Part shown: one piece after another, positions 9,275-17,329 of the stretch
How the letters are laid out: each line of letters starts with the position of its first letter
How positions within the stretch are numbered: the first letter of the stretch is position 1
NCBI GenBank assembly: GCA_963762635.1
Contig: CAVXLQ010000018.1
Location: forward strand, 620,001-684,000
Length of the DNA stretch: 64,000 nt
Direction of reading: 5' to 3'
From: Tenggerimyces sp963762635
Lineage (GTDB): Bacteria > Actinomycetota > Actinomycetes > Propionibacteriales > Actinopolymorphaceae
Made by a program: the position numbers and the translations under genes
The notes under the pieces: model-generated
Database searches by the model: none
Told to the model about the DNA's origin: nothing
The model's input: the letters and a program-made list of their open reading frames with translations, nothing else

Positions 9275-9294
9275 GGACGCTTGACGTCCGTAAC
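9275..9294 (+). repeat. Solo relative of the 16.8-17.3 kb tandem repeat core
   Basis: The 20 bases GGACGCTTGACGTCCGTAAC differ at only a few positions from the right half of the repeat core in the array at 16778-17325 (GGACGTCTTACGTCCGTAAC). It lies between the DinB gene and the RHS toxin gene, so the toxin-immunity pair is bracketed by related sequence. It may be a decayed copy or one binding site of the same factor. Confidence 0.5.
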
Positions 9295-9481
9295 TCTCAC
9301 GAGGTGCTGCGCCGGCCCGTGGATCAACAGGCCGGCACCTGCTCGCAGCAGTCCCCCGGCCCCCGCCGCCATCGACTGCAATCAGGCTGCAATCCCGTTC
9401 GTCACCATGCCGTTGGCGGTAGTCGACCGATGTCGGCGAGGTGTTCACGCGAACCCGACACATGACGGCCGTCGGATCCGA

Positions 9482-9498
9482 GGCTGGATCATCCAGCC
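9482..9498. promoter_or_regulatory. 17-bp perfect palindrome before the RHS toxin gene
   Basis: GGCTGGAT and ATCCAGCC are perfect 8-bp arms around a central C, ending 27 bases before the toxin start codon. It could be an operator or a small leader hairpin limiting translation. No regulator gene is adjacent. Confidence 0.45.
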
Positions 9499-9525
9499 GA
9501 CAAATGAGCAGCGAGGGCGGGAGAC

Positions 9526-12500
9526 ATGGACGCGGTGTCGCGAGCGGGCCGGATGCACCGATACGGGACGGCACGACGAGCGCGCAAACCCGCACGCGCG
9601 GTGCTGGTGCTAGCGCTCGGCTGGGCGCTGGCGCTGGCCACGTTCCAGTCGCCGCCCACCACCGTGGCGTCGAGTCGGCCAGCGGCCGGGGAAGCCCCTG
9701 CAGCGGGAGGGCCGCGTCCAGCAGCGCAGCCGCCGGGTGGCCTGGTGGACAGTGCCCAGGGGGTCGGCTGGACGCAAGGGACCTTCTCGGTCAGCGACGA
9801 CGGCGCGGCCCAGTACAACCTGCCGCTGTGGGTGCCCGATGCTCGTGGCGGCAACGTGGCGCCTCAGTTGGCGCTGTCGTTCGACAGCCGGTCCGGCAAC
9901 GGTCTGGTGGGCGTGGGCTGGTCACTCGCTGGCTTGTCGTCGATCTCGTGGTGCCCGCGGACATATGCCCAGGACGGCTTCACCGAGGGTGGCCACTTTG
10001 ACGGCACGAACGCCCTGTGCCTGGGCGGGATGCGGCTGTTGCCCACCTCGACGGTACCGGCCCCGCAGCGGGAGTACGTCACCGAGCACCAGTCGTTCGC
10101 GCGGATCGTCGGGTACGGCACGCAGGACAATGTGCCGGACTACTTCGAGGTCTGGTCCAAGGACGGGACCGTCCAGACGTTCGGTCAGACGGACAATTCG
10201 CGGCTGGAGGCGTTCCGGCACCAACCGGGCCCGGACCCCGAGGAGCCCACCCTGGTACGTGCGCCGGCTGGTCGGGTGACGCTCGCGTGGTCGGTCGACA
10301 AGGTCGAGGACCGCAACGGCAACGCGGCCACGGTGGAGTACCTGCGCTCGGAGGGTGACGAGGACGAGCTGTCGCGAGTCGAGATGCGCCCCTCCGTGAT
10401 CAGGTACGAACCCAACCGCCGGGTGGAGTTCGCCTACGAGTCCCGGACCGACCCGATCGAGTCGTTCGGTGGAGGCGTGCTGACCCGGACTGCCCATCGA
10501 CTCAACACGATCTCCATGTTCGCGGGACCGACGGGTGGGACCGCCGAGCTCCTGCGCGAGTACGAGCTGAGCTACCGCAACAACAGCATCACTGGCCGCA
10601 GTCTCCTGACCGACATCGCCGAGTGCCACAGACAGCCCAGCGACGGCGAGCAGGTGTGCAAGACGTCGCTGCCGCTGACCTGGAGCGACGGCAGCTACGA
10701 GTTCGAGGAGGTCGTCGAGGACGGTGACGAGGATGGCCCGAGCGACGGGATCATGGCCGGCGACGTCGACGGCGACGGTGCCGACGATCTGATCTACACG
10801 CTGGTCGATCTCAACGACGACGAGCCCGAGAAGTTGATCGTTCGGGCGGGCTCCCGCAGCGGCGTGCAGTTCGGCCCTCCCCACGTGACCGAGTTCCCCG
10901 TCGACAGCGGTCCGAACGTCCGTCCGGTGGACATCGACTTCGACGGCAGGGCCGAGTTGATGGTCTCGCTGCCCGAGGACGGGACCACCCGCTGGACGCT
11001 GTACGAGCCCGACGGCCTGGACTACAAGCCAGCGCCCGGCGGCGGAGGGCTCGACGACGACGGCCTCGACGCGTCGTTCCGCTTCGCGGACCTCGACGGC
11101 AACGGGCTTCCGGACTTCGTCGGAGCGAGGAATCATCCCGGCACGCAGCGGTGGTACCGCCTGAACACCGGCGTTGCCGGGGCGGGCCGCTTCGGCGATC
11201 GGATCGAGACCGATGTGCCTGACATCAACCTGGAGGGAGTGACCGCCTCTGTCGGCGACACCGACGGCGACGGTCGCGCCGAGATCATCGGTGGTGAGAG
11301 CAGCCAGCATCTCTTCGCTGGTTGGGGTCTCAACGCCGCCGGGGGCGTCGAAGGCGAGAGCCTTCAGGCAAGGGCCGGGAACGGGGACGTCAACGGCGAC
11401 GGCCTCGACGACCTGCTGGAGGATCGTTGGAACGCCGAACGTGAGGTGTCCGAGCTCCGTGTGCGCCGCAACAGCGGCAACGGGTTCGACTCACGGTTGA
11501 CGATTCCCGTGCCGGACGACTGGCCCGGGCGAACGATCCGCGACATCGAGGACGGGTTCGCCGCCGGGCCCATGCGCATCGTCGATGTCAACAACGACGG
11601 CCGGTCGGACATCCTCATCATGAGGAACGGCGCGATGCGGCTGTACCAGTGGACGGGCACCGAGTTCGCCCGTGCGGACGACTTCAACCTGGCGGACCCC
11701 GGCGAGGGTATCGGGCAGAACGTTCAGCCGATGGACTACAACGGCGACGGACTGATGGACATCGTCAGCACCATGCGGGTCGGCAACTCCGACGAGTGGC
11801 GGGTCCGGATCTTCAAGCGGCTGGGCGACCTGCCGGATCAGTTGGTGCGCATCGGCGACCCCCTCGTCAGCCCGACGGTGCAGATCTCGTACGCGAACCT
11901 GTCGGATCGCTCGGTGCACGTGCCGACGGAGGGTTGCGCCTATCCCATCGTGTGCCCGGCCAAGGGCGGCAACGTGGTGGCGGAGCACCGGGTGGCGAGT
12001 CGGGTCCAGGGTGGCGACGTCTCCTGGACGACCCACGAGCACTCCTACGCCGGCGCCCGAGTGGACCTGCGCGGACGTCGACCGCTCGGCTTCGCCGCAC
12101 ACACCGTCGAGCGGCTGGGCACTGTCACTCTCACCGAGTTCGACAACCAGACCCGCGAGGTGGGCGGGACGTCGGAGTACGCGCAGGCGGAGGTGTATCC
12201 GTACGCCAACCGGCCGAAGAAGGTGACCTCCACGGTCGAGGACAGCCCCACCGGACGAGAGTCGCGGACGATCGTGTCCTACGACAACAGGATCCGCCGG
12301 CACGAGGCGGGGAGCTACACCGTCGAGACGAAGGTCGTGGTCACGACGGAGGAGGAGCGCCCCGTCGGTGGATCGGCGTGGGAGTTGCTGCGCCGCTCAC
12401 GAGTCGACACGGACTATGACGAGTTCGGCAACAAGGTGCGCGCGACCGCGGCGACGGCGGGCGGGCGGACGACCACCGAGGACATCGACTACCGCAACGA

Positions 12501-15500
12501 CGAGACGCGATGGCTGATCGGTCTGCCGACCGCCCGCCGGGTCATCGGCTGCGCGCCCGACCACGACTGCGTGACTCGGAAGACGACCCACGACTACGAC
12601 GACAACGGCAACCCGACCCTCAGCGTGGTCGAGCCTGACAGCTCCGAACTGAAGCTCAGCACCGTCACGGACTACGGCGAGTTCGGGACCATCGACTCGG
12701 TCACCGTCACCGACGACACCGGCGGGAGCCGTACGGAGCGCTACACCTACGACGCGGACAAGCTCTACGCGACGTCGATGATCGATGCGCTCGAACACGA
12801 GACCACGGCGACGATGCACTCGGGTCTGGGCGTGGTCTTGGAGACCGCCGACCCCAACGGCGTCAAGACGACGATGCGCTACGACGGTTTCGGGCGGGCC
12901 GTCGAGACCAACGAGGCGGACGGAAGCTTCGAGCACCTCGACAATGTGGCGTTCCTGGGCCTTCAGCAGGTCACCACCGACACCGCGGGTGGCGCCAACA
13001 CGTCGGTACTGCTGAACTCGCTCGGCCAGGAGATCGAGCAACGCGTGCGGACGTTCGACGGGAGGACCGCGACGGTCTTCACCGCGTACGACAACCGCGG
13101 CCGGATGTCGACGCGGTCACGCCCGACGCTGCCAGGGGGCAACCCGCGATTGACAACGTACACCTACGACAACCGCGACCGGCTGACCTCCGTCACGCAG
13201 CCGGACGGGGCGGTGACGCGGTATGCGTACGTCGGCTTGGAGACGCACACCCACGACCCGCGCGACACCCACAGCTACACGGTGGCGAACGTGGACGGGG
13301 ACGTGGAGTCGCGCTACGAGGACGATCCGGATTCAGCCGCCTGGCTGCGCACCCGGTTGGCGTACGGTCCGTTCGGCCTGGGCACGTCGATCGTGGCGGC
13401 CGACGGTACGACGCAGACGATGCGGTACGACCGGCTCGGCCGGATGGACCGGCATGTCGATCCGAGCAGCGGAACCGCGGACACGTCCTACAACGCGTTC
13501 GGGGAACCGGTCCGCCAGACCAACGGCGCCGGAGAGGCGATCACCCTTCGCTATGACGAGCTGGGCCGGATCGAGCAGTCCACCTCGCCCGATGGCACTG
13601 CGACCAACACCTGGGACTCGGCCGAGCACGGCATCGGCTACCTGGCGTCGGCACGCAGTGCTGACGGCGTGGTGACCCGCTACACCTACGACGAGTTCGG
13701 ACATCAAGAGACCGCGGACTGGACCGTCGACGGTGAGGCCTATCGCCTCGACTACGGCTACGACGAGTTCGGTCGGCAGGCGAGTCTGACCTACCCGCGG
13801 ATCCCCGACGTCCAGGATCGGCTGCGGGTCGACTACACCTACAACGCTCATGGCTACCTGCAGCAGATCAAGAACCCCACGGAGCCCAAGCCGTACTGGC
13901 AGGGCACGGCCCGCAACGCCGAAGGTGCCCTGACCGAGGAGCGGCTGGGCAACGATGTGGTGAGCACGTACGGGTACGAGGCCACGACGGGACGGTTGAC
14001 GCAAGCCGCGACCGCCGGTCCGGCCGGTCAACTCCAGAAGCTGAACCTGGCCTACGACCTCAACGGCAATCTGACATCGAAGTCCGACGACGTCAGCCGC
14101 CGGGTAGAGGAGTTCGAGTACGACCGGCTGAACCGGCTGCTGTCATGGACGGTGGCCAGTGCCAGCGGCCAGGCCGAGAAGCACACTTACGACTACGACA
14201 CGATGGGCGGCCTGCTCAGCGAGCAGGTCGACGGCCAACCAGAGCGCGCCGTGACCTACCGGTACGGCGAGAACGGTGCGCCTCCCCACGCGTTGACCTC
14301 CCGCATCGGCGACGGGGAATCCCACACCTACCACTACGACGAAGCCGGCAGGCAGGCCAGCGGTCCGCGGCGTGACGTCGACTACAACCTGATGGACCTG
14401 CCGTCGTCCATCACCTGGGGCCAGACGCAGGTCGAAACCACCTACCGCTACGACGCCGACGGCGCTCGGGTGCGAAAGCAGGACACCGAGCAGACGGTGA
14501 CGTACGTGGGCGGGGTGTTCGAGCGGCGGGCGACAGCCGGGACCGGTGGCAGGGACATCCACAACCTGCACTACATCGTGGCCGAGGGCCGTGTCGTGGC
14601 CCAGATCAACCGGGTGCAGGCCGCCGGCGGAGGGCCGGTGACCGCCACCCAGCGGTGGTACCTGCACGCCGACCAACAGGGCAGCACCATGGTCGTCACG
14701 AACTCGGCGGGCAGGAGGGTCGGCGATGACGACGACTTCCTGAACGAGCTGTTCTACGACCCGTTCGGCCGCCGCATCGATGCCGACAACAACCCGCTCG
14801 GTCGCGGGCGGCACGGGGGCGTTCGGTTCGGCTTCACCGGCCACGAGCACGAGGACGAGACCGGTTTGCTCAACATGAACGGGCGAATCTACGACGCGCA
14901 GGCCCGCCGGTTCCTCAGCCCCGACCCGATCCTGCAAGACCCGTTGAGCAGCCAGAACCACAACCGCTACTCCTACGTGGGGAACAACCCGACGACCTAC
15001 ACCGACCCCAGCGGGTTCCAGGCGATGTCCGGTGGCTGTGCCGGCGCCAGTGAGTTGGACTGCTGGGAGCTCACGACGATGGGCCACGCTGATGCGGCCT
15101 TCCCGGGCGGCAACTTCTTCAACCCGAGCTTCAGCCTCACCGCTACGCCGGGTCTGGATGAGGACTCGACTGCCGTCACGATGCCGGACGAGGTCATCTA
15201 CGTCACCCCCGTCGACGTGAAGTGCAACGAGGAGGGAACCTGCTACGGACAGAACGAGGGCAGGCATTGGGCATCCTACGGTTGGGATCGCGAGTCGCTC
15301 GTGTATCTCAACCGGAAGCAGTACCTCAGCGGCACGCATGTCTTCGACGGTGTAGAGCGGCTGAAGCAGAACCGGGACAACTACATCGCGACGTTCGGCG
15401 TGACCGAGCCCAAACTCGTGCTCGGCGTGGCACTTATGTCCGCGATGTATGCGTCGGATCTCATCGGTGGCGCGGGTCTGGTGAAGGCCGGTGCGAAGAT

Positions 15501-15918
15501 CGCGGTGAAGGGCGCTTCGTGGGCCGCGGGGAAGGTCGCGGCACGAAGGGCGGCTCACGCGGAGGCGGCAGGTCGCGTCGTCTCGGCGAGCCGGTGGTCG
15601 CGTACGTCGTTCCAGGGCAACCGGGTGTACCAGCGGACCGATCTGATCGATCCGACCCGGATCGACCGGTCGGGGATGACCAGCATGGAGCTCATGCGGG
15701 CGGGTCGGCCGCCGGTCGGACCCGACGGCAAGGCGGTTATCCTGCACCACATGCTGCAGGAGCAGGCTGGCCCGATCGCCGAGGTGACGACGACGATGCA
15801 CCAGCAGTTCCACCGGATCCTGCATATCAACCCGAGCAGCATCCCTTCGGGTATCAACCGCGGCGTCTTCGGCACCTGGCGGTCCGCCTACTGGATGTGG
15901 AGAGCGACGGGCTTCTGA
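9526..15918 (+). CDS. SpvB/VCBS/RHS polymorphic toxin with C-terminal LHH (HNH/EndoVII-fold) nuclease
   Basis: The 2130-residue protein starts at an ATG preceded by GGGAG. Residues about 20-45 form a Sec signal or anchor. Next is an SpvB-type domain (LPLWVPDARGG, GWSLAG), about seven FG-GAP/VCBS calcium-binding repeats at about 410-760 (for example GDVDGDGADDLIY), then many YD repeats from about 860 to 1700 that build the RHS cocoon. The RHS core ends with RRFLSPDPI, NRYSYVGNNP and DPSGF at about residue 1830, the usual junction with the variable toxin. After a hydrophobic pre-toxin stretch (about 1965-2000) the tail carries FQGNRVYQRTDLIDP, GPDGKAVILHHML and a last TMHQQFHRILH segment, which match LHH nucleases of the HNH/EndoVII superfamily. 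The predicted target is DNA. This domain order resembles a TcB-TcC fusion. The SMI1 gene follows at once. Confidence 0.92.
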   Translation: MDAVSRAGRMHRYGTARRARKPARAVLVLALGWALALATFQSPPTTVASSRPAAGEAPAAGGPRPAAQPPGGLVDSAQGVGWTQGTFSVSDDGAAQYNLPLWVPDARGGNVAPQLALSFDSRSGNGLVGVGWSLAGLSSISWCPRTYAQDGFTEGGHFDGTNALCLGGMRLLPTSTVPAPQREYVTEHQSFARIVGYGTQDNVPDYFEVWSKDGTVQTFGQTDNSRLEAFRHQPGPDPEEPTLVRAPAGRVTLAWSVDKVEDRNGNAATVEYLRSEGDEDELSRVEMRPSVIRYEPNRRVEFAYESRTDPIESFGGGVLTRTAHRLNTISMFAGPTGGTAELLREYELSYRNNSITGRSLLTDIAECHRQPSDGEQVCKTSLPLTWSDGSYEFEEVVEDGDEDGPSDGIMAGDVDGDGADDLIYTLVDLNDDEPEKLIVRAGSRSGVQFGPPHVTEFPVDSGPNVRPVDIDFDGRAELMVSLPEDGTTRWTLYEPDGLDYKPAPGGGGLDDDGLDASFRFADLDGNGLPDFVGARNHPGTQRWYRLNTGVAGAGRFGDRIETDVPDINLEGVTASVGDTDGDGRAEIIGGESSQHLFAGWGLNAAGGVEGESLQARAGNGDVNGDGLDDLLEDRWNAEREVSELRVRRNSGNGFDSRLTIPVPDDWPGRTIRDIEDGFAAGPMRIVDVNNDGRSDILIMRNGAMRLYQWTGTEFARADDFNLADPGEGIGQNVQPMDYNGDGLMDIVSTMRVGNSDEWRVRIFKRLGDLPDQLVRIGDPLVSPTVQISYANLSDRSVHVPTEGCAYPIVCPAKGGNVVAEHRVASRVQGGDVSWTTHEHSYAGARVDLRGRRPLGFAAHTVERLGTVTLTEFDNQTREVGGTSEYAQAEVYPYANRPKKVTSTVEDSPTGRESRTIVSYDNRIRRHEAGSYTVETKVVVTTEEERPVGGSAWELLRRSRVDTDYDEFGNKVRATAATAGGRTTTEDIDYRNDETRWLIGLPTARRVIGCAPDHDCVTRKTTHDYDDNGNPTLSVVEPDSSELKLSTVTDYGEFGTIDSVTVTDDTGGSRTERYTYDADKLYATSMIDALEHETTATMHSGLGVVLETADPNGVKTTMRYDGFGRAVETNEADGSFEHLDNVAFLGLQQVTTDTAGGANTSVLLNSLGQEIEQRVRTFDGRTATVFTAYDNRGRMSTRSRPTLPGGNPRLTTYTYDNRDRLTSVTQPDGAVTRYAYVGLETHTHDPRDTHSYTVANVDGDVESRYEDDPDSAAWLRTRLAYGPFGLGTSIVAADGTTQTMRYDRLGRMDRHVDPSSGTADTSYNAFGEPVRQTNGAGEAITLRYDELGRIEQSTSPDGTATNTWDSAEHGIGYLASARSADGVVTRYTYDEFGHQETADWTVDGEAYRLDYGYDEFGRQASLTYPRIPDVQDRLRVDYTYNAHGYLQQIKNPTEPKPYWQGTARNAEGALTEERLGNDVVSTYGYEATTGRLTQAATAGPAGQLQKLNLAYDLNGNLTSKSDDVSRRVEEFEYDRLNRLLSWTVASASGQAEKHTYDYDTMGGLLSEQVDGQPERAVTYRYGENGAPPHALTSRIGDGESHTYHYDEAGRQASGPRRDVDYNLMDLPSSITWGQTQVETTYRYDADGARVRKQDTEQTVTYVGGVFERRATAGTGGRDIHNLHYIVAEGRVVAQINRVQAAGGGPVTATQRWYLHADQQGSTMVVTNSAGRRVGDDDDFLNELFYDPFGRRIDADNNPLGRGRHGGVRFGFTGHEHEDETGLLNMNGRIYDAQARRFLSPDPILQDPLSSQNHNRYSYVGNNPTTYTDPSGFQAMSGGCAGASELDCWELTTMGHADAAFPGGNFFNPSFSLTATPGLDEDSTAVTMPDEVIYVTPVDVKCNEEGTCYGQNEGRHWASYGWDRESLVYLNRKQYLSGTHVFDGVERLKQNRDNYIATFGVTEPKLVLGVALMSAMYASDLIGGAGLVKAGAKIAVKGASWAAGKVAARRAAHAEAAGRVVSASRWSRTSFQGNRVYQRTDLIDPTRIDRSGMTSMELMRAGRPPVGPDGKAVILHHMLQEQAGPIAEVTTTMHQQFHRILHINPSSIPSGINRGVFGTWRSAYWMWRATGF

Positions 15919-15930
15919 GGAGGCGGTTCC

Positions 15931-16413
15931 ATGGGCATGGCCGAGTTCGAGCAGGCGCTCGAGGCTGTGCGCGGCTCCGCCCTGGCCGACTTCGTGGGCC
16001 CGCGCGATCCGGGACTTGTCGAGGCGGCGGAGGCAGCTCTCGGGCTCGTGTTTCCTCCGACGTATCGCCGATTCGTCGCGGAGTTGGGTGCCGGGGGCTT
16101 CGGTGGATCGGAGTTCTACGGTGCGATCGACTCCGACTTCGTCGCGTCGAGCATCCCTGACGGCATCTGGCTCACCCTCGACGAGCGTGACGGCTTCGGG
16201 CTCCCGAGGCCGTTCGTGATCGTCGGCGAGACCGGCATGGGCGAGTTCTACGTGCTCGACACGGCGCGGACCGATGCCGAGGGCGAGTGCCCGGTCGCAG
16301 TGTGGGTGGGCGGCCGGTCTCGGGACAACGAACAGCTGGAGGTCGTCGCGCCGGACTTCGGGTCGTTCCTCTGGAGCGCGGTCCAGCAGGAAGTCGGCGC
16401 TGCGCCCGGCTGA
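15931..16413 (+). CDS. SMI1/KNR4 (SUKH) family immunity protein
   Basis: The 160-residue cytoplasmic protein has the SUKH pattern: an opening helix, E-x-A-L-G-L-x-F-P-P-T-Y-R-x-F-V-A-E-L-G, a glycine-rich loop with the FYG turn and a strand with FVIVGETGMGEFYVLD. It starts 12 bases after the toxin stop, and its GGAGG ribosome site overlaps that stop codon, so expression follows the toxin. SUKH proteins commonly neutralise HNH/EndoVII-fold toxins, hence the predicted role is binding the LHH nuclease. The pairing is inferred from position and family habits. Confidence 0.9.
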   Translation: MGMAEFEQALEAVRGSALADFVGPRDPGLVEAAEAALGLVFPPTYRRFVAELGAGGFGGSEFYGAIDSDFVASSIPDGIWLTLDERDGFGLPRPFVIVGETGMGEFYVLDTARTDAEGECPVAVWVGGRSRDNEQLEVVAPDFGSFLWSAVQQEVGAAPG

Positions 16414-16630
16414 CGTCGGCCTAACGTGGATCGGCGAGTAGTCGACGCGTTCTGTTGGGGCCTCGGGCAGGGTCGGCCAGCAGCTCGACGCCAAGCTCGA
16501 GCGCGCCATTTCACCGGTTCTGTCAATGAAGACCGCCGTGCGAAGCCAGATTGGACAGCTCTGCCAGGTTAGCCATTCGGGCGCCGGTGTTTCCGCCGGT
16601 AAACAGCCTGCGCGTGCGGCCCGGCCACCT

Positions 16631-16670
16631 TGTGTGGGGTAGGTCGCGGGTTCGAATCCCGCCGCCGGCT
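16631..16670 (+). pseudogene. tRNA 3'-end fragment (Thr-like), possible attachment-site scar
   Basis: Bases 16646-16662 form a perfect T-arm: GCGGG, loop TTCGAAT, CCCGC. They are followed by a 7-base acceptor strand CGCCGGC and a discriminator T. Upstream are AGGTC, a normal variable loop, and CTTGTGT, which would be an anticodon loop with TGT (Thr). No D-arm or matching 5' acceptor strand GCCGGCG occurs at the expected distance, so this is not an intact tRNA. A conserved 3' half alone is what remains where an element integrated at a tRNA end. The bases between the SMI1 stop (16413) and here show nothing else recognisable. Confidence 0.7.
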
Positions 16671-16777
16671 CCCCCGCTGACCAAGAAACGACTCACCAAA
16701 CTCGAGATCCAACGCAACGCCACACGCACGAGACATCTGGCTGCTCGATGCGCGGCCGTCGCGGGCGGACGGGATTT

Positions 16778-17325
16778 GTTACGGCCGTAGCAGCATGAGT
16801 GGACGTCTTACGTCCGTAACACCAACCCGCCGAACCCGCGCCGCCGAAGCTGGCCGGCGGGATCTGTTACGGCCGTAGCAGCATGAGCGGACGTCTTACG
16901 TCCGTAACACCAACCCCGCCCGACACCCGCGGCCGGATTTGTTACGGCCGTAGCAGCATGAGTGGACGTCTTACGTCCGTAACACCAACCCGCCGAACCC
17001 GCGCCGCCAAAGCTGGCCGGCGGGATCTGTTACGCCCGTAGCAGCATGAGCGGACGTCTTACGTCCGTAACACCAACCCCGCCCGACACCCGCGGCCGGA
17101 TGTGTTACGGCCGTAGCAGCATGAGTGGACGTCTTACGTCCGTAACACCAACCCCGCCAGACACCCGCGGCCGGATGTGTTACGGCCGTAGCAGCATGAG
17201 TGGACGTCTTACGTCCGTAACACCAACCCGTCGGACACGCGCGGCCGCAGCGGGCGGGTGGGATGTGTTACGTGCGTAGGAGCACGCCACGTCGTCACGG
17301 CTCGGCGGATGTTTTACGGCTGTAG
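16778..17325. repeat. Tandem array of alternating 88- and 75-bp units with hairpin cores
   Basis: A 46-base core begins at 16778, 16866, 16941, 17029, 17104 and 17179, with degenerate copies from 17267 and 17311. The steps are 88, 75, 88, 75, 75 and 88 bases, set by a long or a short linker. The first four copies are two 163-bp dimers. Each core is bounded by GTTACGGCCGTA and TACGTCCGTAAC, which pair at 11 of 12 positions, and contains a tight inner stem GGACGT-CTT-ACGTCC. No protein-coding pattern is preserved across units because unit lengths are not all multiples of three. No cas genes are nearby and units are too long and structured for CRISPR. The array lies at the 3' side of malQ. Confidence 0.9.
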
Positions 17326-17329
17326 GCGA

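Noticed and set aside
16523..16729. Minus-strand frame with a GGIRTRDL-like peptide
   Set aside because: It is the antisense reading of the same tRNA fragment, a well-known false gene.
16551..16790. Frame encoding an RVRIPPPAP-like peptide
   Set aside because: This peptide arises from translating a tRNA T-arm and acceptor end; the region is a tRNA fragment, not a gene.
17046..17279. 77-residue repetitive frame across the tandem array
   Set aside because: It only stays open where three units happen to be in phase; unit lengths 88 and 75 break the frame elsewhere, and there is no ribosome site.
16778..17325. CRISPR array
   Set aside because: Repeats and linkers are both conserved, units are 75-88 bases, and there are no unique spacers or cas genes.
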